DNA from: Candidatus Gastranaerophilales bacterium
GTDB lineage: Bacteria; Cyanobacteriota; Vampirovibrionia; Gastranaerophilales; Gastranaerophilaceae
Direction of reading: 5' to 3'
Assembly (NCBI GenBank): GCA_944323365.1
Contig: CALUSG010000045.1
Location: forward strand, 1-64,000
DNA length: 64,000 nucleotides
Positions 51,968-60,770 of the stretch are shown here, one piece after another. Numbering within the stretch: the first letter of the stretch is position 1; each line of letters begins with the position of its first letter. Under the pieces are notes generated by a model. The model was not told where the DNA came from, ran no database searches, and worked only from the letters and a program-made list of their open reading frames with translations. A program made the position numbers and the translations under genes.

Positions 51968-52540
51968 CTATATATAAGATTTTAATCCGTTTTGCAGCCT
52001 GTCACGTGCACGTGCTATCCGTGACTTTACCGTACCTATATTTGTATTTGTTGCTAATGCTATTTCTTCGTAGCTTAGTCCTTGTAACTCTCTTAATATT
52101 ATCGCTATTCGATATTGTTCGGGTAAATCTTGTATTGCTTCTTTTATAATTTGTTCTAATTCTGTTGATAAACATTTTTCATGTGGTTTGCATTTGTTAT
52201 CTAATATTTCACTAAAATTTAAATCTTCGTCTATTGATACTATATCAGGACGTTTTTGGTGCTTTCTCAGTTCATCGTAAAATATATTGGTTATTATTTG
52301 ATTTAGCCAGCTTTTAAATGTTTTAGGATTTTTTAATGTATGTATTTTTTTCGCTATTCTGTAAAGTGCAACTTGTGTTAAATCGGCTACGTTTTCCCGC
52401 ATTCGGCTCAAATATGAAAATGTGGCAAATATATTTTTTTGTTCTCGTTTAATTAGTTCTTCCATGGCTTTTAAATCACTTTTTTGTGCTAATACAACCA
52501 GTTCTTCTATTGACATTTTTTTGTATTGCAGCTTTGTCAT
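51968..52540 (-). CDS. ECF-type RNA polymerase sigma factor
   Basis: The 190-aa protein has region 2 (LVVLAQKSDLKAMEELIKRE; VADLTQVALYRIAKKIHTLKN) and region 4 (LPEQYRIAIILRELQGLSYEEIALATNTNIGTVKSRIARARDRL). I chose ATG 52540, preceded by AAGGAG, over the longer frame from 52591. The anti-sigma gene follows. It resembles ECF factors of the RpoE/SigW type, and the target promoters are unknown. Confidence 0.92.
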   Translation of the reverse strand: MTKLQYKKMSIEELVVLAQKSDLKAMEELIKREQKNIFATFSYLSRMRENVADLTQVALYRIAKKIHTLKNPKTFKSWLNQIITNIFYDELRKHQKRPDIVSIDEDLNFSEILDNKCKPHEKCLSTELEQIIKEAIQDLPEQYRIAIILRELQGLSYEEIALATNTNIGTVKSRIARARDRLQNGLKSYI

Positions 52541-52725
52541 GCCTTTTCTCCTTACTCTAATGGTAAGTAATTTTATTTTAGAATTACTCATACATAAGGC
52601 TATATTCTTGTGGTTATATTATTGATATTTAAATTCATATTAGCTATTGTATGGTATATTATGCGATTTTTATATTAGACACTTATACATAAATAACTTG
52701 CATTTTTATTTATTGTTAATTAAAA

Positions 52726-52731
52726 TATAAT
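52726..52731 (+). promoter_or_regulatory. -10 box of leaderless TPR mRNA
   Basis: Perfect TATAAT (52726-52731) is 5 bp before ATG 52737. The -35 area is T-rich and weak. No Shine-Dalgarno is present. Confidence 0.5.
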
Positions 52732-52736
52732 TATAT

Positions 52737-54323
52737 ATGGATAAATTATTGGAACAAAAGATAAATAAAGAATTTAAAACTGGAAATGTTAAATCTGCAA
52801 TAGAATTATGCCAAATCGGCCTTCAAAGTGACCCTACAAATGCTGATTTACACGTAAGATTAGGTGATTTATTTTTAGCATGGCATTTGGATATTTATAA
52901 TTCTTGTCAATATATTGATGAAGCGATTACAGAGTATCAGAGAGCACTTGAAACTTATATTGATTCTTCTGAAATTTACTATAAAATTGCAAAAGCTCAA
53001 TATTATAAAGGTGATTTGGATAAAGCAATTAATTATCTTGATATGGCTTTATCTAAAAATCCTAAATTTGCTCAAGCATATTATCTTTTGGCTGAAACTT
53101 ATACTAAAAAGGCAAGATTTATTGAAGCTGTTTTAAATGCCAAAAAAGCTGTAAAATATAAACCTTTTAGAAATTCTTGTGCTCATTACCTTTTGTATAA
53201 TTTATACAAAATTTCATCTTACAGATGTGTAAAAACTTCTTTAAAAGCACAATTCGAAAGATTTTTGTCTGTTTTAACTTTACCTTTTGATTTACAGGCA
53301 ATAAAAAATGTTGCAAATTCATTATCTTATCTAAGATTTTTACCAACACTGGCAAAAGGATTTTTAAAGGTGCAAACAAAGGGATTAATGGAAGCTTTAG
53401 ATATTTATATTCAGGCGATCGAAAAGGCTCCCGGATATGTCCCGCTGTATTGCCTGCTCGGGGATATTTACAGAGCAATAGGGCAATTTGATAATGCTAT
53501 TACCGAATATAAAATGGCTATTTGGCTTGATAGTTTGAATATTTCTGCATACAGACATTTGTGTCAGGCTTATGAAGAATTAGGTGATTTTGACAGTGCT
53601 ATTGAAACTTATAAAAAATTAATCAGCATAATGCCTAATATACCTGAATTTCATTCTAATTTAGCAAATATTTTATATATTAAAGGTGATGTAGAATCTG
53701 CAGTTGCTCATTTTCAAACTGCTGTTACTTTGAATCCTAATAAACAATGGACGAGTGTTATAAATCAGACATTAGGCTATATTTTCCAAGAATCTAAATC
53801 TGATTTGAATGCTGCGATAAGTTCATATCAAAGTGCTTATTTGTTAACGCCAACTGATATTGACGTATATATTAACTTAGGCAGTGCATTTTATGATAAA
53901 GAAGATTATGATAATGCTCTTGCAATATATCGAAATGCATTGGATTTACAGCCGGAAAATGCCAAAATTCATTGTAATTTAGGGTTTTTATACTGGGGTA
54001 AAGGTGATATTGATGAAGCAATCAAGGAATACGAACTAGCTATCACTTATGATCCTATTTATGACATAGCGTATAATAATTTAGGTGTTATATATTTGGA
54101 CGATTTAGGCCGTGTGCAACAGGCAATGGAATTATTTAAAAAATCTGTGGAATGTAATCCTAATTATGCATTAGCACATTTTAATTTAGCACGCTGCATA
54201 GCTTTAACCGGCGATAAAATTGAAGCCGCAAAACTTTTCCAAATCGCTCAGGATATTAATAAAATTACAGGTGAAATTGATCCGCAGGATATAGCGGATA
54301 AAATTAATGCACTGTTTGATTAA
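52737..54323 (+). CDS. Large TPR repeat protein
   Basis: The 528-aa protein is built of about 11 TPR or TPR-like repeats (YYKIAKAQYYKGDLDKAINYLDMAL; LGDIYRAIGQFDNAITEYKMAI; NLGFLYWGKGDIDEAIKEYELAI). There is no signal peptide or membrane helix, so it is a cytoplasmic scaffold. The gene is a single-gene unit with a leaderless promoter. Its 3' end overlaps the convergent histidine kinase gene by 20 bp. Confidence 0.85.
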   Translation: MDKLLEQKINKEFKTGNVKSAIELCQIGLQSDPTNADLHVRLGDLFLAWHLDIYNSCQYIDEAITEYQRALETYIDSSEIYYKIAKAQYYKGDLDKAINYLDMALSKNPKFAQAYYLLAETYTKKARFIEAVLNAKKAVKYKPFRNSCAHYLLYNLYKISSYRCVKTSLKAQFERFLSVLTLPFDLQAIKNVANSLSYLRFLPTLAKGFLKVQTKGLMEALDIYIQAIEKAPGYVPLYCLLGDIYRAIGQFDNAITEYKMAIWLDSLNISAYRHLCQAYEELGDFDSAIETYKKLISIMPNIPEFHSNLANILYIKGDVESAVAHFQTAVTLNPNKQWTSVINQTLGYIFQESKSDLNAAISSYQSAYLLTPTDIDVYINLGSAFYDKEDYDNALAIYRNALDLQPENAKIHCNLGFLYWGKGDIDEAIKEYELAITYDPIYDIAYNNLGVIYLDDLGRVQQAMELFKKSVECNPNYALAHFNLARCIALTGDKIEAAKLFQIAQDINKITGEIDPQDIADKINALFD

Positions 54324-56061
54324 CCAGGACATCAATTGGTAATGTAAAGCCAAATGTAGATCCTTCGCCTACTTTTGATTCTACGAAAACTTTTCCGTTG
54401 TGGTGTTTTTCTATTGTTGTTTTTACAAGGTGTAGTCCCAGTCCAGTACCTTTAATTGTATGGGTATCGTTTTCAACACGGAAAAATCTGTCAAAAATTT
54501 TCTTTTGATATTCAGGAGCAATTCCGCAGCCTTTATCCTGTACCGTAATAGAAACCTCATTTTCTGATGGTTTAAAGACCCGTACACGAATTTTTTTACC
54601 TTCGGGGGAATATTTTATTGCGTTTGATAAAAGATTCCTTAACGCCCTTTCTACGCTGTCGTAATTAAATAATACTTCAGGTATATTTTCATCTTTTGAT
54701 ATTTCTAAAGTTATATGTTTTTCTTGTGCCAAAATTTCTATTTGATGTACACAGTTTTCTGTCATAGCAACAATATCGTTATATGTTTTTTCAAGTTCTA
54801 TATCAGAATCAAGTCTTGAAAAGTCCAATATATCATTTACCATATTGTTTAATCTTATTATTTCATTGTTTATTGTCCCGATAAATTCCTTTTGTGTTTC
54901 ATAATCGAACTCGTTACCGAGGTTATATAATGTATCAATATAACTTCTTAACACTGTAACCGGTGTTCTGAGTTCGTGAGAAACGTTTGAAATAAATTGT
55001 GAACGCATTAAATCCATTTCGGTTTCTTTTGTAACGTCTATCAAAACAATAATATAGCCTACATATTCACCGCTTCGTGTATACATCGGTGAAATTATTG
55101 ATTTTATTATTCGTTTATCTACATTTATATTAAAAGTTACAAACTTATTTTCATCTGATTTAAATTCTTCAATTTTGTCTTTAAAACAGTAATTTCCTTC
55201 TGTATCAATATAATTTTGGATAGAAGTGTTTAGCATCTGTTCTTCTGATACTTCCAAAAGGCTTTGAGCGTGATTATTCACTAAAACAACCGAATCGTTG
55301 TTATCGCATACAACAACACCATTTGCAATACTCATCAAAACTGCTTCAAGCTTATTTCTTTCTAAAGTAAGCTGTTCGATGTTTTGTTCTTCATATAATC
55401 TAAGTCTTAATGACATATCATTAAAAGAATTAAACAGTTCTTGAACTTCGTTGCTAACATTTTCACCTGAAATTTTATAGCCAAAATTTCCTGATGAAAT
55501 TTTTTGTACACCATCGTGAAGAATACGTAATTCTCTTGTAATCAAATAAGTATTTATTAAGATTACAAAAGCAAAAACAATCCACGCAATAGCAAATACA
55601 AATAATAACGATGCTCTTGTTGTTGAAGAAATTTGACTTATGATATTACCTGAAAGACCAACAGTAACAGAACCTATTCCGCCATTATCCGTAAACGGTG
55701 AACTTACTGCTATATTCGGTCGTTTTTGGCTTTTATTAGATTCATTTTTTCCTGAATAAATGATTTTTCCGTTTTTATCTGCAAATTCTATAAATACAAT
55801 ATCGTTATTACTTTTTAAGATAGAATCAGTGTGCTCTTTAAGTGTTTTATAAATAGCATTTTCAGGCAAATCTTTTATAATTTCGTTACTTTCAACGGCA
55901 AGTGTTTTTGAAATAACCTGACCAAAATTTTGGTAACCTTCATTTAACTTGCGTTGTATGTTTAGTACAGAATAAACTGCAATTGCCATAATTAGCAGTG
56001 TACTTAGAATAAGTCCAAAGATTATCAGCCTGTTTTGAGTTGTTAAGCTAACTTTTTCCAT
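54304..56061 (-). CDS. Membrane sensor histidine kinase (PhoR/VicK-like)
   Basis: The 585-aa protein has two membrane helices (about 12-31 and 151-174), an extracytoplasmic sensor of about 115 residues, HAMP (about 175-228), PAS (about 238-340), HisKA with H362 in FISNVSHELRTPVTV, and HATPase with the N box LSNAIKYSP, G1 DKGCGIA and G2 GTGLGL. This is the PhoR/WalK layout. Its response regulator is not adjacent. The gene starts 6 bp after a TGGTATAAT promoter box. A Pho-box-like repeat at 33296 could be a target if this is PhoR. Confidence 0.9.
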   Translation of the reverse strand: MEKVSLTTQNRLIIFGLILSTLLIMAIAVYSVLNIQRKLNEGYQNFGQVISKTLAVESNEIIKDLPENAIYKTLKEHTDSILKSNNDIVFIEFADKNGKIIYSGKNESNKSQKRPNIAVSSPFTDNGGIGSVTVGLSGNIISQISSTTRASLLFVFAIAWIVFAFVILINTYLITRELRILHDGVQKISSGNFGYKISGENVSNEVQELFNSFNDMSLRLRLYEEQNIEQLTLERNKLEAVLMSIANGVVVCDNNDSVVLVNNHAQSLLEVSEEQMLNTSIQNYIDTEGNYCFKDKIEEFKSDENKFVTFNINVDKRIIKSIISPMYTRSGEYVGYIIVLIDVTKETEMDLMRSQFISNVSHELRTPVTVLRSYIDTLYNLGNEFDYETQKEFIGTINNEIIRLNNMVNDILDFSRLDSDIELEKTYNDIVAMTENCVHQIEILAQEKHITLEISKDENIPEVLFNYDSVERALRNLLSNAIKYSPEGKKIRVRVFKPSENEVSITVQDKGCGIAPEYQKKIFDRFFRVENDTHTIKGTGLGLHLVKTTIEKHHNGKVFVESKVGEGSTFGFTLPIDVLVNQTVH

Positions 56062-56067
56062 ATAAAA

Positions 56068-56076
56068 ATTATACCA
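56068..56076 (-). promoter_or_regulatory. Extended -10 promoter of leaderless kinase mRNA
   Basis: TGG-TATAAT (56076-56068) is an extended -10 element whose TATAAT ends 6 bp before ATG 56061. No Shine-Dalgarno is present. Confidence 0.6.
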
Positions 56077-56083
56077 CTTATTA

Positions 56084-57457
56084 TTATCTTGAGCAAATAG
56101 TTCTAGCTACATATACACCTGACGCTGAGGCTTGAAGCAGACCTCGGGTGACTCCTGCTCCGTCTCCGATTGTGAAAAGATTTTTAACACCTTCAGTTTC
56201 AAGTTCGTTAGTCAATTTTACTCTTGCAGAATAAAATTTAACTTCTATGCCATATAATAATGTATATCTTGATGCTGTGCCGGGTGCAATTTTATCAAGT
56301 GCATAAAGCATTTCGATAATACTGGTCATTTGGCGGTAAGGAATTACCAGGCTTAAGTCACCGGGAGTTGCACAGGTTAGGGTTGGCGTAATTATGCTGG
56401 ATTTGATTCTCTCAGGTGTAGAACGTCTGCCTTCAAGCAAATCACCGAATCTTTGAACTAAAATTCCCCCTCCAAGCATATTTGCAAGACTTGCAATATG
56501 TTGACCATATTGAATAGGTTCTTTAAAAGGTTCTGTAAATTTTTCACTTACAAGCAATGCAAAATTTGTGTTTGGAGTTTTATAATTTGCATAACTGTGA
56601 CCGTTTACAGTTGCTATGCCGCTGTAATTTTCCTGCACAACTTCACCATTCGGGTTCATACAAAAAGTTCTCACTTCATCGCCAAATGTTGGTGAATGAT
56701 ATATTAATTTTGATTCATAAAGTTTCGATGTCAACGGCTCAAATACCGGAGCAGGCAGCTCTACTCGAACGCCTATGTCTACAGCATTATTTACCATTCC
56801 TATTTTATGCTTTGCAAATTCTTTTGTAAGCCAATCAGCACCTTCTCTTCCGGGAGCTATTATCGTATATTCAGCACATACGGTTTCTCCGTTATCTAAC
56901 TGTATTCCTTTTACTTGCTCGCATTCAACAATAAGGTTTTGTGCTGTTACGTTGTTTAAAATTGTTATCCTGTCATCTAAATAGTCCTGCATTGCTTTTA
57001 ATACATCCAAACTTCTTTCTGTTCCCAGATGTCTAACAGGTGAATGTACTAATTTGAGTTCAGCCAATACAGCCTGATGTTCTAATTCGTGAAAAGTTTT
57101 CATATCTGTGCCGAAAACTTCTTCTGTTGCTCCAAATTCTAAATATAATTTGTCTGAATAATCTATTAAATCTTCGGCTTTTTGTCTTGGCATATAGTCT
57201 ACTAAATGCCCTCCCACATCAGGTGTCAAAGTTAATTTACCGTCTGAAAATGCTCCTGCTCCGCCCCAACCGCATAATAAGCCGCATCTTTTACAGTTTG
57301 TGCATTTGGGGGATCCTTCTCTTAACGGGCATTTCCTTTTTTCTATTCTTTGTCCTTTTTCTATTAATACTACTTTCCAATCAGGTTTTAGTTTTGTAAT
57401 TTCAAGTGCTGCAAATATTCCTGCAGGCCCAGCTCCTATAATCGCTACATTATACAT
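56084..57457 (-). CDS. FAD-dependent dehydrogenase-like flavoprotein (COG2509)
   Basis: The 457-aa protein has the N-terminal Rossmann motif VAIIGAGPAGIFAALEI (residues 4-20), then KRKCPLREGSPKCTNCKRCGLLCGWGGAGAFSDGKLT, a cluster of cysteines typical of COG2509, and a second FAD motif (FTIGDGAGVTRGLLQASASG) near the end. The reaction is not known. CGGAG precedes the ATG. It is a single gene, with the kinase close downstream. Confidence 0.87.
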   Translation of the reverse strand: MYNVAIIGAGPAGIFAALEITKLKPDWKVVLIEKGQRIEKRKCPLREGSPKCTNCKRCGLLCGWGGAGAFSDGKLTLTPDVGGHLVDYMPRQKAEDLIDYSDKLYLEFGATEEVFGTDMKTFHELEHQAVLAELKLVHSPVRHLGTERSLDVLKAMQDYLDDRITILNNVTAQNLIVECEQVKGIQLDNGETVCAEYTIIAPGREGADWLTKEFAKHKIGMVNNAVDIGVRVELPAPVFEPLTSKLYESKLIYHSPTFGDEVRTFCMNPNGEVVQENYSGIATVNGHSYANYKTPNTNFALLVSEKFTEPFKEPIQYGQHIASLANMLGGGILVQRFGDLLEGRRSTPERIKSSIITPTLTCATPGDLSLVIPYRQMTSIIEMLYALDKIAPGTASRYTLLYGIEVKFYSARVKLTNELETEGVKNLFTIGDGAGVTRGLLQASASGVYVARTICSR

Positions 57458-57537
57458 TCTTTTCTCCGTATTTTTTCAACCTGTTAAATATAACCTAAAA
57501 AATTTTTTTTTTAAAGACTTTGTGAAGTTTTTGTTAA

Positions 57538-58134
57538 TTAATTGTCACTAAAATTTATACTCTCAATTATAATTTTGTTATCAGTATTATGCTTTATCGG
57601 CTTTAAACTAATATTAATATTCATTTGTTGAAATTTCCCGTGTTTAGTTAATGTTGCCGGATCAAATGTTTCTCTTATTCTTAAACCGATGCTGTCTTTT
57701 ATTTTATGAATACATTTCCAATAGTTATTTTTTGCTTCAATCAGTTTCGGTGAATCTGCTTTTTTTAATTGGTTACATTCCTGTTTAGCTTTACCAATTT
57801 TTTTACCTAATTCGGATATTATTTCTACAGGTTTTCCTGTTACCAAATAGCCATAATTGTATTGGTCCATAATAATTTTAAAATAATCAGATGGCTTTGT
57901 TTTACTTTGTTTACTTGCGTATCCATAAAAAGCTCTAAAAAAATTATAATCGCTATCTGCTGTAGCCAGTTGAGCTGCTGCCGGCTTGAATTGCGGGGTA
58001 TCGCATAACGGACCGGAAAGTATTTTTACAACTTCATTACACGTTTTATGAACAATTTTGGTATTATTTACTGGTTTACCTTCAAGTAAAACTTTGACGG
58101 GGATTACACCAGTAAATGCTACATTAGACTGCAT
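57538..58134 (-). CDS. Lineage-specific protein with N-terminal VAFTG motif
   Basis: The protein starts MQSNVAFTGVIPVK (198 aa), with ATG 58134 and AAGGAG upstream. I reject the longer frame from 58167. The VAFTG near residues 5-9 is like the SFKG/TFTG motif of other proteins here. The rest is an alpha-beta protein (ADSDYNFFRAFYGYASKQSKT; KIIMDQYNYGYLVTGKPVEII). No known domain is seen. Confidence 0.75.
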   Translation of the reverse strand: MQSNVAFTGVIPVKVLLEGKPVNNTKIVHKTCNEVVKILSGPLCDTPQFKPAAAQLATADSDYNFFRAFYGYASKQSKTKPSDYFKIIMDQYNYGYLVTGKPVEIISELGKKIGKAKQECNQLKKADSPKLIEAKNNYWKCIHKIKDSIGLRIRETFDPATLTKHGKFQQMNINISLKPIKHNTDNKIIIESINFSDN

Positions 58135-58203
58135 TCGGACTCCTTTTTTATTGTAACATTCAAACAAAAAAAAATTTGCCTGGTAAAATTTAAAATCTTT
58201 ACA

Positions 58204-59493
58204 TTATTTAACGGTCATATTATGTTCAATTATACCGATTAACTCTAATATGTCCTGCGAAGATTGAATATTTTTAGCTAAATTAGCGTAATCTAAAGCT
58301 GTTTGATATTTTTTCATATCATGATAGGTATATGCAAAATTATAGTATATTATAAATTTTTCGTTATCCGTATTGGCTAATTCTAAAGCTTTTTGAAGTG
58401 CATTTAAAGCCTTTTTATACTGTTTTAAATCAATATATGCACCTGCTAGATTAATGTAACCCACAGAAATATCAGGTGAGGTTTTAATATATTGAATAGC
58501 TTCTTTGACTTTTTTTGAGGCCATTTCTTCACGACTTCCTAAAATTATTGGGGCGAATATAAGTTTTTCCTGCTCGGGTTTATCTGTAATATTCGGGTTT
58601 ATCATGTATAAAAGTTGCATTGTATTTATATCGCTGCCTGTTATATAGTGAAAATCTTCTTTGTATTGGATAAAAAAGCTGTTTGAATTTTGAGCCTGCA
58701 TATACATTAAATCGTCCGTACTGTAACTATGTCCCATAATCCCCAGTGCATGCCCGATTTCGTGCAAAATAGTATTATAAATTTCTTTATCAGAAAAATA
58801 ATCACCTTTTGGAGTTTTATCATATAATGTTATAGTCATTTTTTTTAGCGATTTTCCGCTTATTGTAGGGGAAGTATAACCGACTACATATTTGCATATC
58901 CCATTTTTATCACAAACATTATCAGGTAATTTTTCCAATAATATTTCAATTTGAGCTTTTGATTGGTCTGTATTGTATTCAAAGTCTATAAAATCAATTG
59001 AATTATCCCATTGGTCAAATGCTCTTTTTACGGCGGTTTCGTAATATTCAGGTACTGATGAAAAATTATTTTCGTTAATAAACACTTTTAGAGGAAATGA
59101 ATTTTTATTCCATCGGATTATATTGCTGTCTAAAGGTGCTTGTTCAATATAATTATTTCCGATATTTTGGTGAATATAATGTTTCCAGTCATTAATTTTT
59201 TCTTGAGCAAGAATTGCTGCTCCGTCATCACCTTTAGAATATTTGTAAATAATTTTTTGGATTTTATATGTTGGCTTTAATTTTGAAAGCGAATCTACAT
59301 AAAAATATCTGTAATCAAGGTTATCAGGCTTTAATAATAAAGCTTTTCTTAAATATTCAGAAGCTGTCATATAATCTTGTTTTTCAAATGCTGTTTGAGC
59401 TTTTGAATAATAAAATTTAGGCGTATAATAACAAGTCAGCCAGTAAGCTACAGTAAAAACTGCGAGTAATGCTATAATATTTTTAATTTTCAT
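58204..59493 (-). CDS. Membrane-anchored matrixin-like metalloprotease with TPR repeats
   Basis: The 429-aa protein has an N-terminal membrane helix (IIALLAVFTVAYWL), a TPR-like unit (about 28-60), a zinc-metalloprotease domain and two further TPR repeats (about 335-425). The active-site motif HEIGHALGIMGHS starts at H244, with H248, and STDDLMY as the Met-turn. The extra residue before the last His fits the HExxHxxGxxGHS form common in cyanobacterial M10-like proteases. ATG 59493 is preferred over the ATG at 59523. The 5' end overlaps scpB by 11 bp. It probably acts outside the cytoplasm. Confidence 0.85.
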   Translation of the reverse strand: MKIKNIIALLAVFTVAYWLTCYYTPKFYYSKAQTAFEKQDYMTASEYLRKALLLKPDNLDYRYFYVDSLSKLKPTYKIQKIIYKYSKGDDGAAILAQEKINDWKHYIHQNIGNNYIEQAPLDSNIIRWNKNSFPLKVFINENNFSSVPEYYETAVKRAFDQWDNSIDFIDFEYNTDQSKAQIEILLEKLPDNVCDKNGICKYVVGYTSPTISGKSLKKMTITLYDKTPKGDYFSDKEIYNTILHEIGHALGIMGHSYSTDDLMYMQAQNSNSFFIQYKEDFHYITGSDINTMQLLYMINPNITDKPEQEKLIFAPIILGSREEMASKKVKEAIQYIKTSPDISVGYINLAGAYIDLKQYKKALNALQKALELANTDNEKFIIYYNFAYTYHDMKKYQTALDYANLAKNIQSSQDILELIGIIEHNMTVK

Positions 59494-59989
59494 CTGGAAT
59501 CCTTTTTTCAAGCATCTTTGCAAGAGCTTTAGTATCGCCTTTTAATTTAAAGTATTCAGCAAATTTAGGTGTTGTTTTCAGATTATAACTTCTGCCGTTT
59601 TTATCTTTTGTTCTTGAAATGAGGCCTTTATCTAAAAGCTCCTGGACGTGTTCATAAGCATTAGACCCACGCATTTCTTTTAATTCAGTTTGTCTTATCG
59701 GTTCTTTTATTGCGATAACTGAAAGTGTCCTCAAAACAGACGGCTTAAGTTCAACAGGACAAAGTTTTTCAACTATATCCATGTGTTCTTCTTTAACTTG
59801 TAATATGTAGCCGTTTTCATCATCAATTTCCAAAGCACCGTCACGGGCAGAATAATCCATAATAAGATCTAATAATGCTTCTTCAACTGTTTCGGTATCA
59901 GTTTCTAAAATTTCAGCTATCTCTTTTGCCGTTAAAGCTTTTGCTGTTGTGAAAAGTACTGCTTCTATCCTAGATTTGAGCATGTTCAC
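59483..59989 (-). CDS. scpB: Segregation and condensation protein B
   Basis: ScpB is the winged-helix subunit of the SMC-ScpAB condensin. The 168-aa protein has SRIEAVLFTTAKALTAKEIAEIL, ALLDLIMDY..., IKEPIRQTELKEMRGSNAYEHVQELLDKGLISR, the standard two WH domains. It overlaps scpA by 20 bp, and the protease gene starts inside its last codons. Confidence 0.93.
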   Translation of the reverse strand: MNMLKSRIEAVLFTTAKALTAKEIAEILETDTETVEEALLDLIMDYSARDGALEIDDENGYILQVKEEHMDIVEKLCPVELKPSVLRTLSVIAIKEPIRQTELKEMRGSNAYEHVQELLDKGLISRTKDKNGRSYNLKTTPKFAEYFKLKGDTKALAKMLEKRIPDEN

Positions 59990-60770
59990 CTCGTACTACA
60001 TACAAATCCGAATAGAATTTATCTTGTTTTAAATCATAATCTGTTTCAGCTGTTAAAAATAACAGAGCTATATATGCACTAATTTTATCCATACCGAGCA
60101 GTGTTAATTCATTTAATTCAATTTTGTCTTCGTGTGAAAATATTTGCTCCAAATTTTCTTTTAATTTGATAACACAATCTTCAATGTATTCTTCATGTGC
60201 TAAATTAATGATATCGTCAGGAGTTAATCTTGAATAAGATTGTACACGTCGTTTAGCTCTTTCATGGGCGTGTTGAAGTGATTGTTTTTTTTCTAATTTT
60301 TCATAAAATTGCAACTGTCTAATCAAATCACGAAGTGTAACAACTCTATTTCTGTTTAAACGGACGCTTGTTCTTCTTTGCAAAACTTCATCAATTGATA
60401 CCACATTGCTGGTAGGAGTAAATTCTTCGGGATATTCAACTATAAATCCGTCATCACCATATTCCAAGCCTTCGGTATAGTCCGGCTCTCCTATTTGTAA
60501 AATATCATTTCCTTCTAGAACATTTGATTTTAATTTTAAAAGCACAGCCGCAAATAAAAACGTTCTACCTGTTAACCTTAAATTTTGAGATTTCATTTGA
60601 CAAATATGTGCAAGATATTTATCGGTTACATCGATAATATCAACATTCCACGGATCTATTTTACCTGATTTTGCCATTGAAACAAGAATGCCAATGCCTT
60701 CATCTTCATTGTTTTGGACTAATTCAGGTAAATTTTCACTGTTTATGTCATAATTTATTACTTCATTCAT
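59970..60770 (-). CDS. scpA: Segregation and condensation protein A
   Basis: ScpA is the kleisin that bridges the SMC heads. The 266-aa protein has IGILVSMAKSGKIDPWNVDIIDVTDKYLAHI, FLFAAVLLKLKSNVL, and the C-terminal winged-helix near IALLFLTAETDYDLKQDKFYSDLYV. It overlaps smc by 8 bp and scpB by 20 bp, so the condensin genes form one unit. Confidence 0.94.
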   Translation of the reverse strand: MNEVINYDINSENLPELVQNNEDEGIGILVSMAKSGKIDPWNVDIIDVTDKYLAHICQMKSQNLRLTGRTFLFAAVLLKLKSNVLEGNDILQIGEPDYTEGLEYGDDGFIVEYPEEFTPTSNVVSIDEVLQRRTSVRLNRNRVVTLRDLIRQLQFYEKLEKKQSLQHAHERAKRRVQSYSRLTPDDIINLAHEEYIEDCVIKLKENLEQIFSHEDKIELNELTLLGMDKISAYIALLFLTAETDYDLKQDKFYSDLYVVRGEHAQI

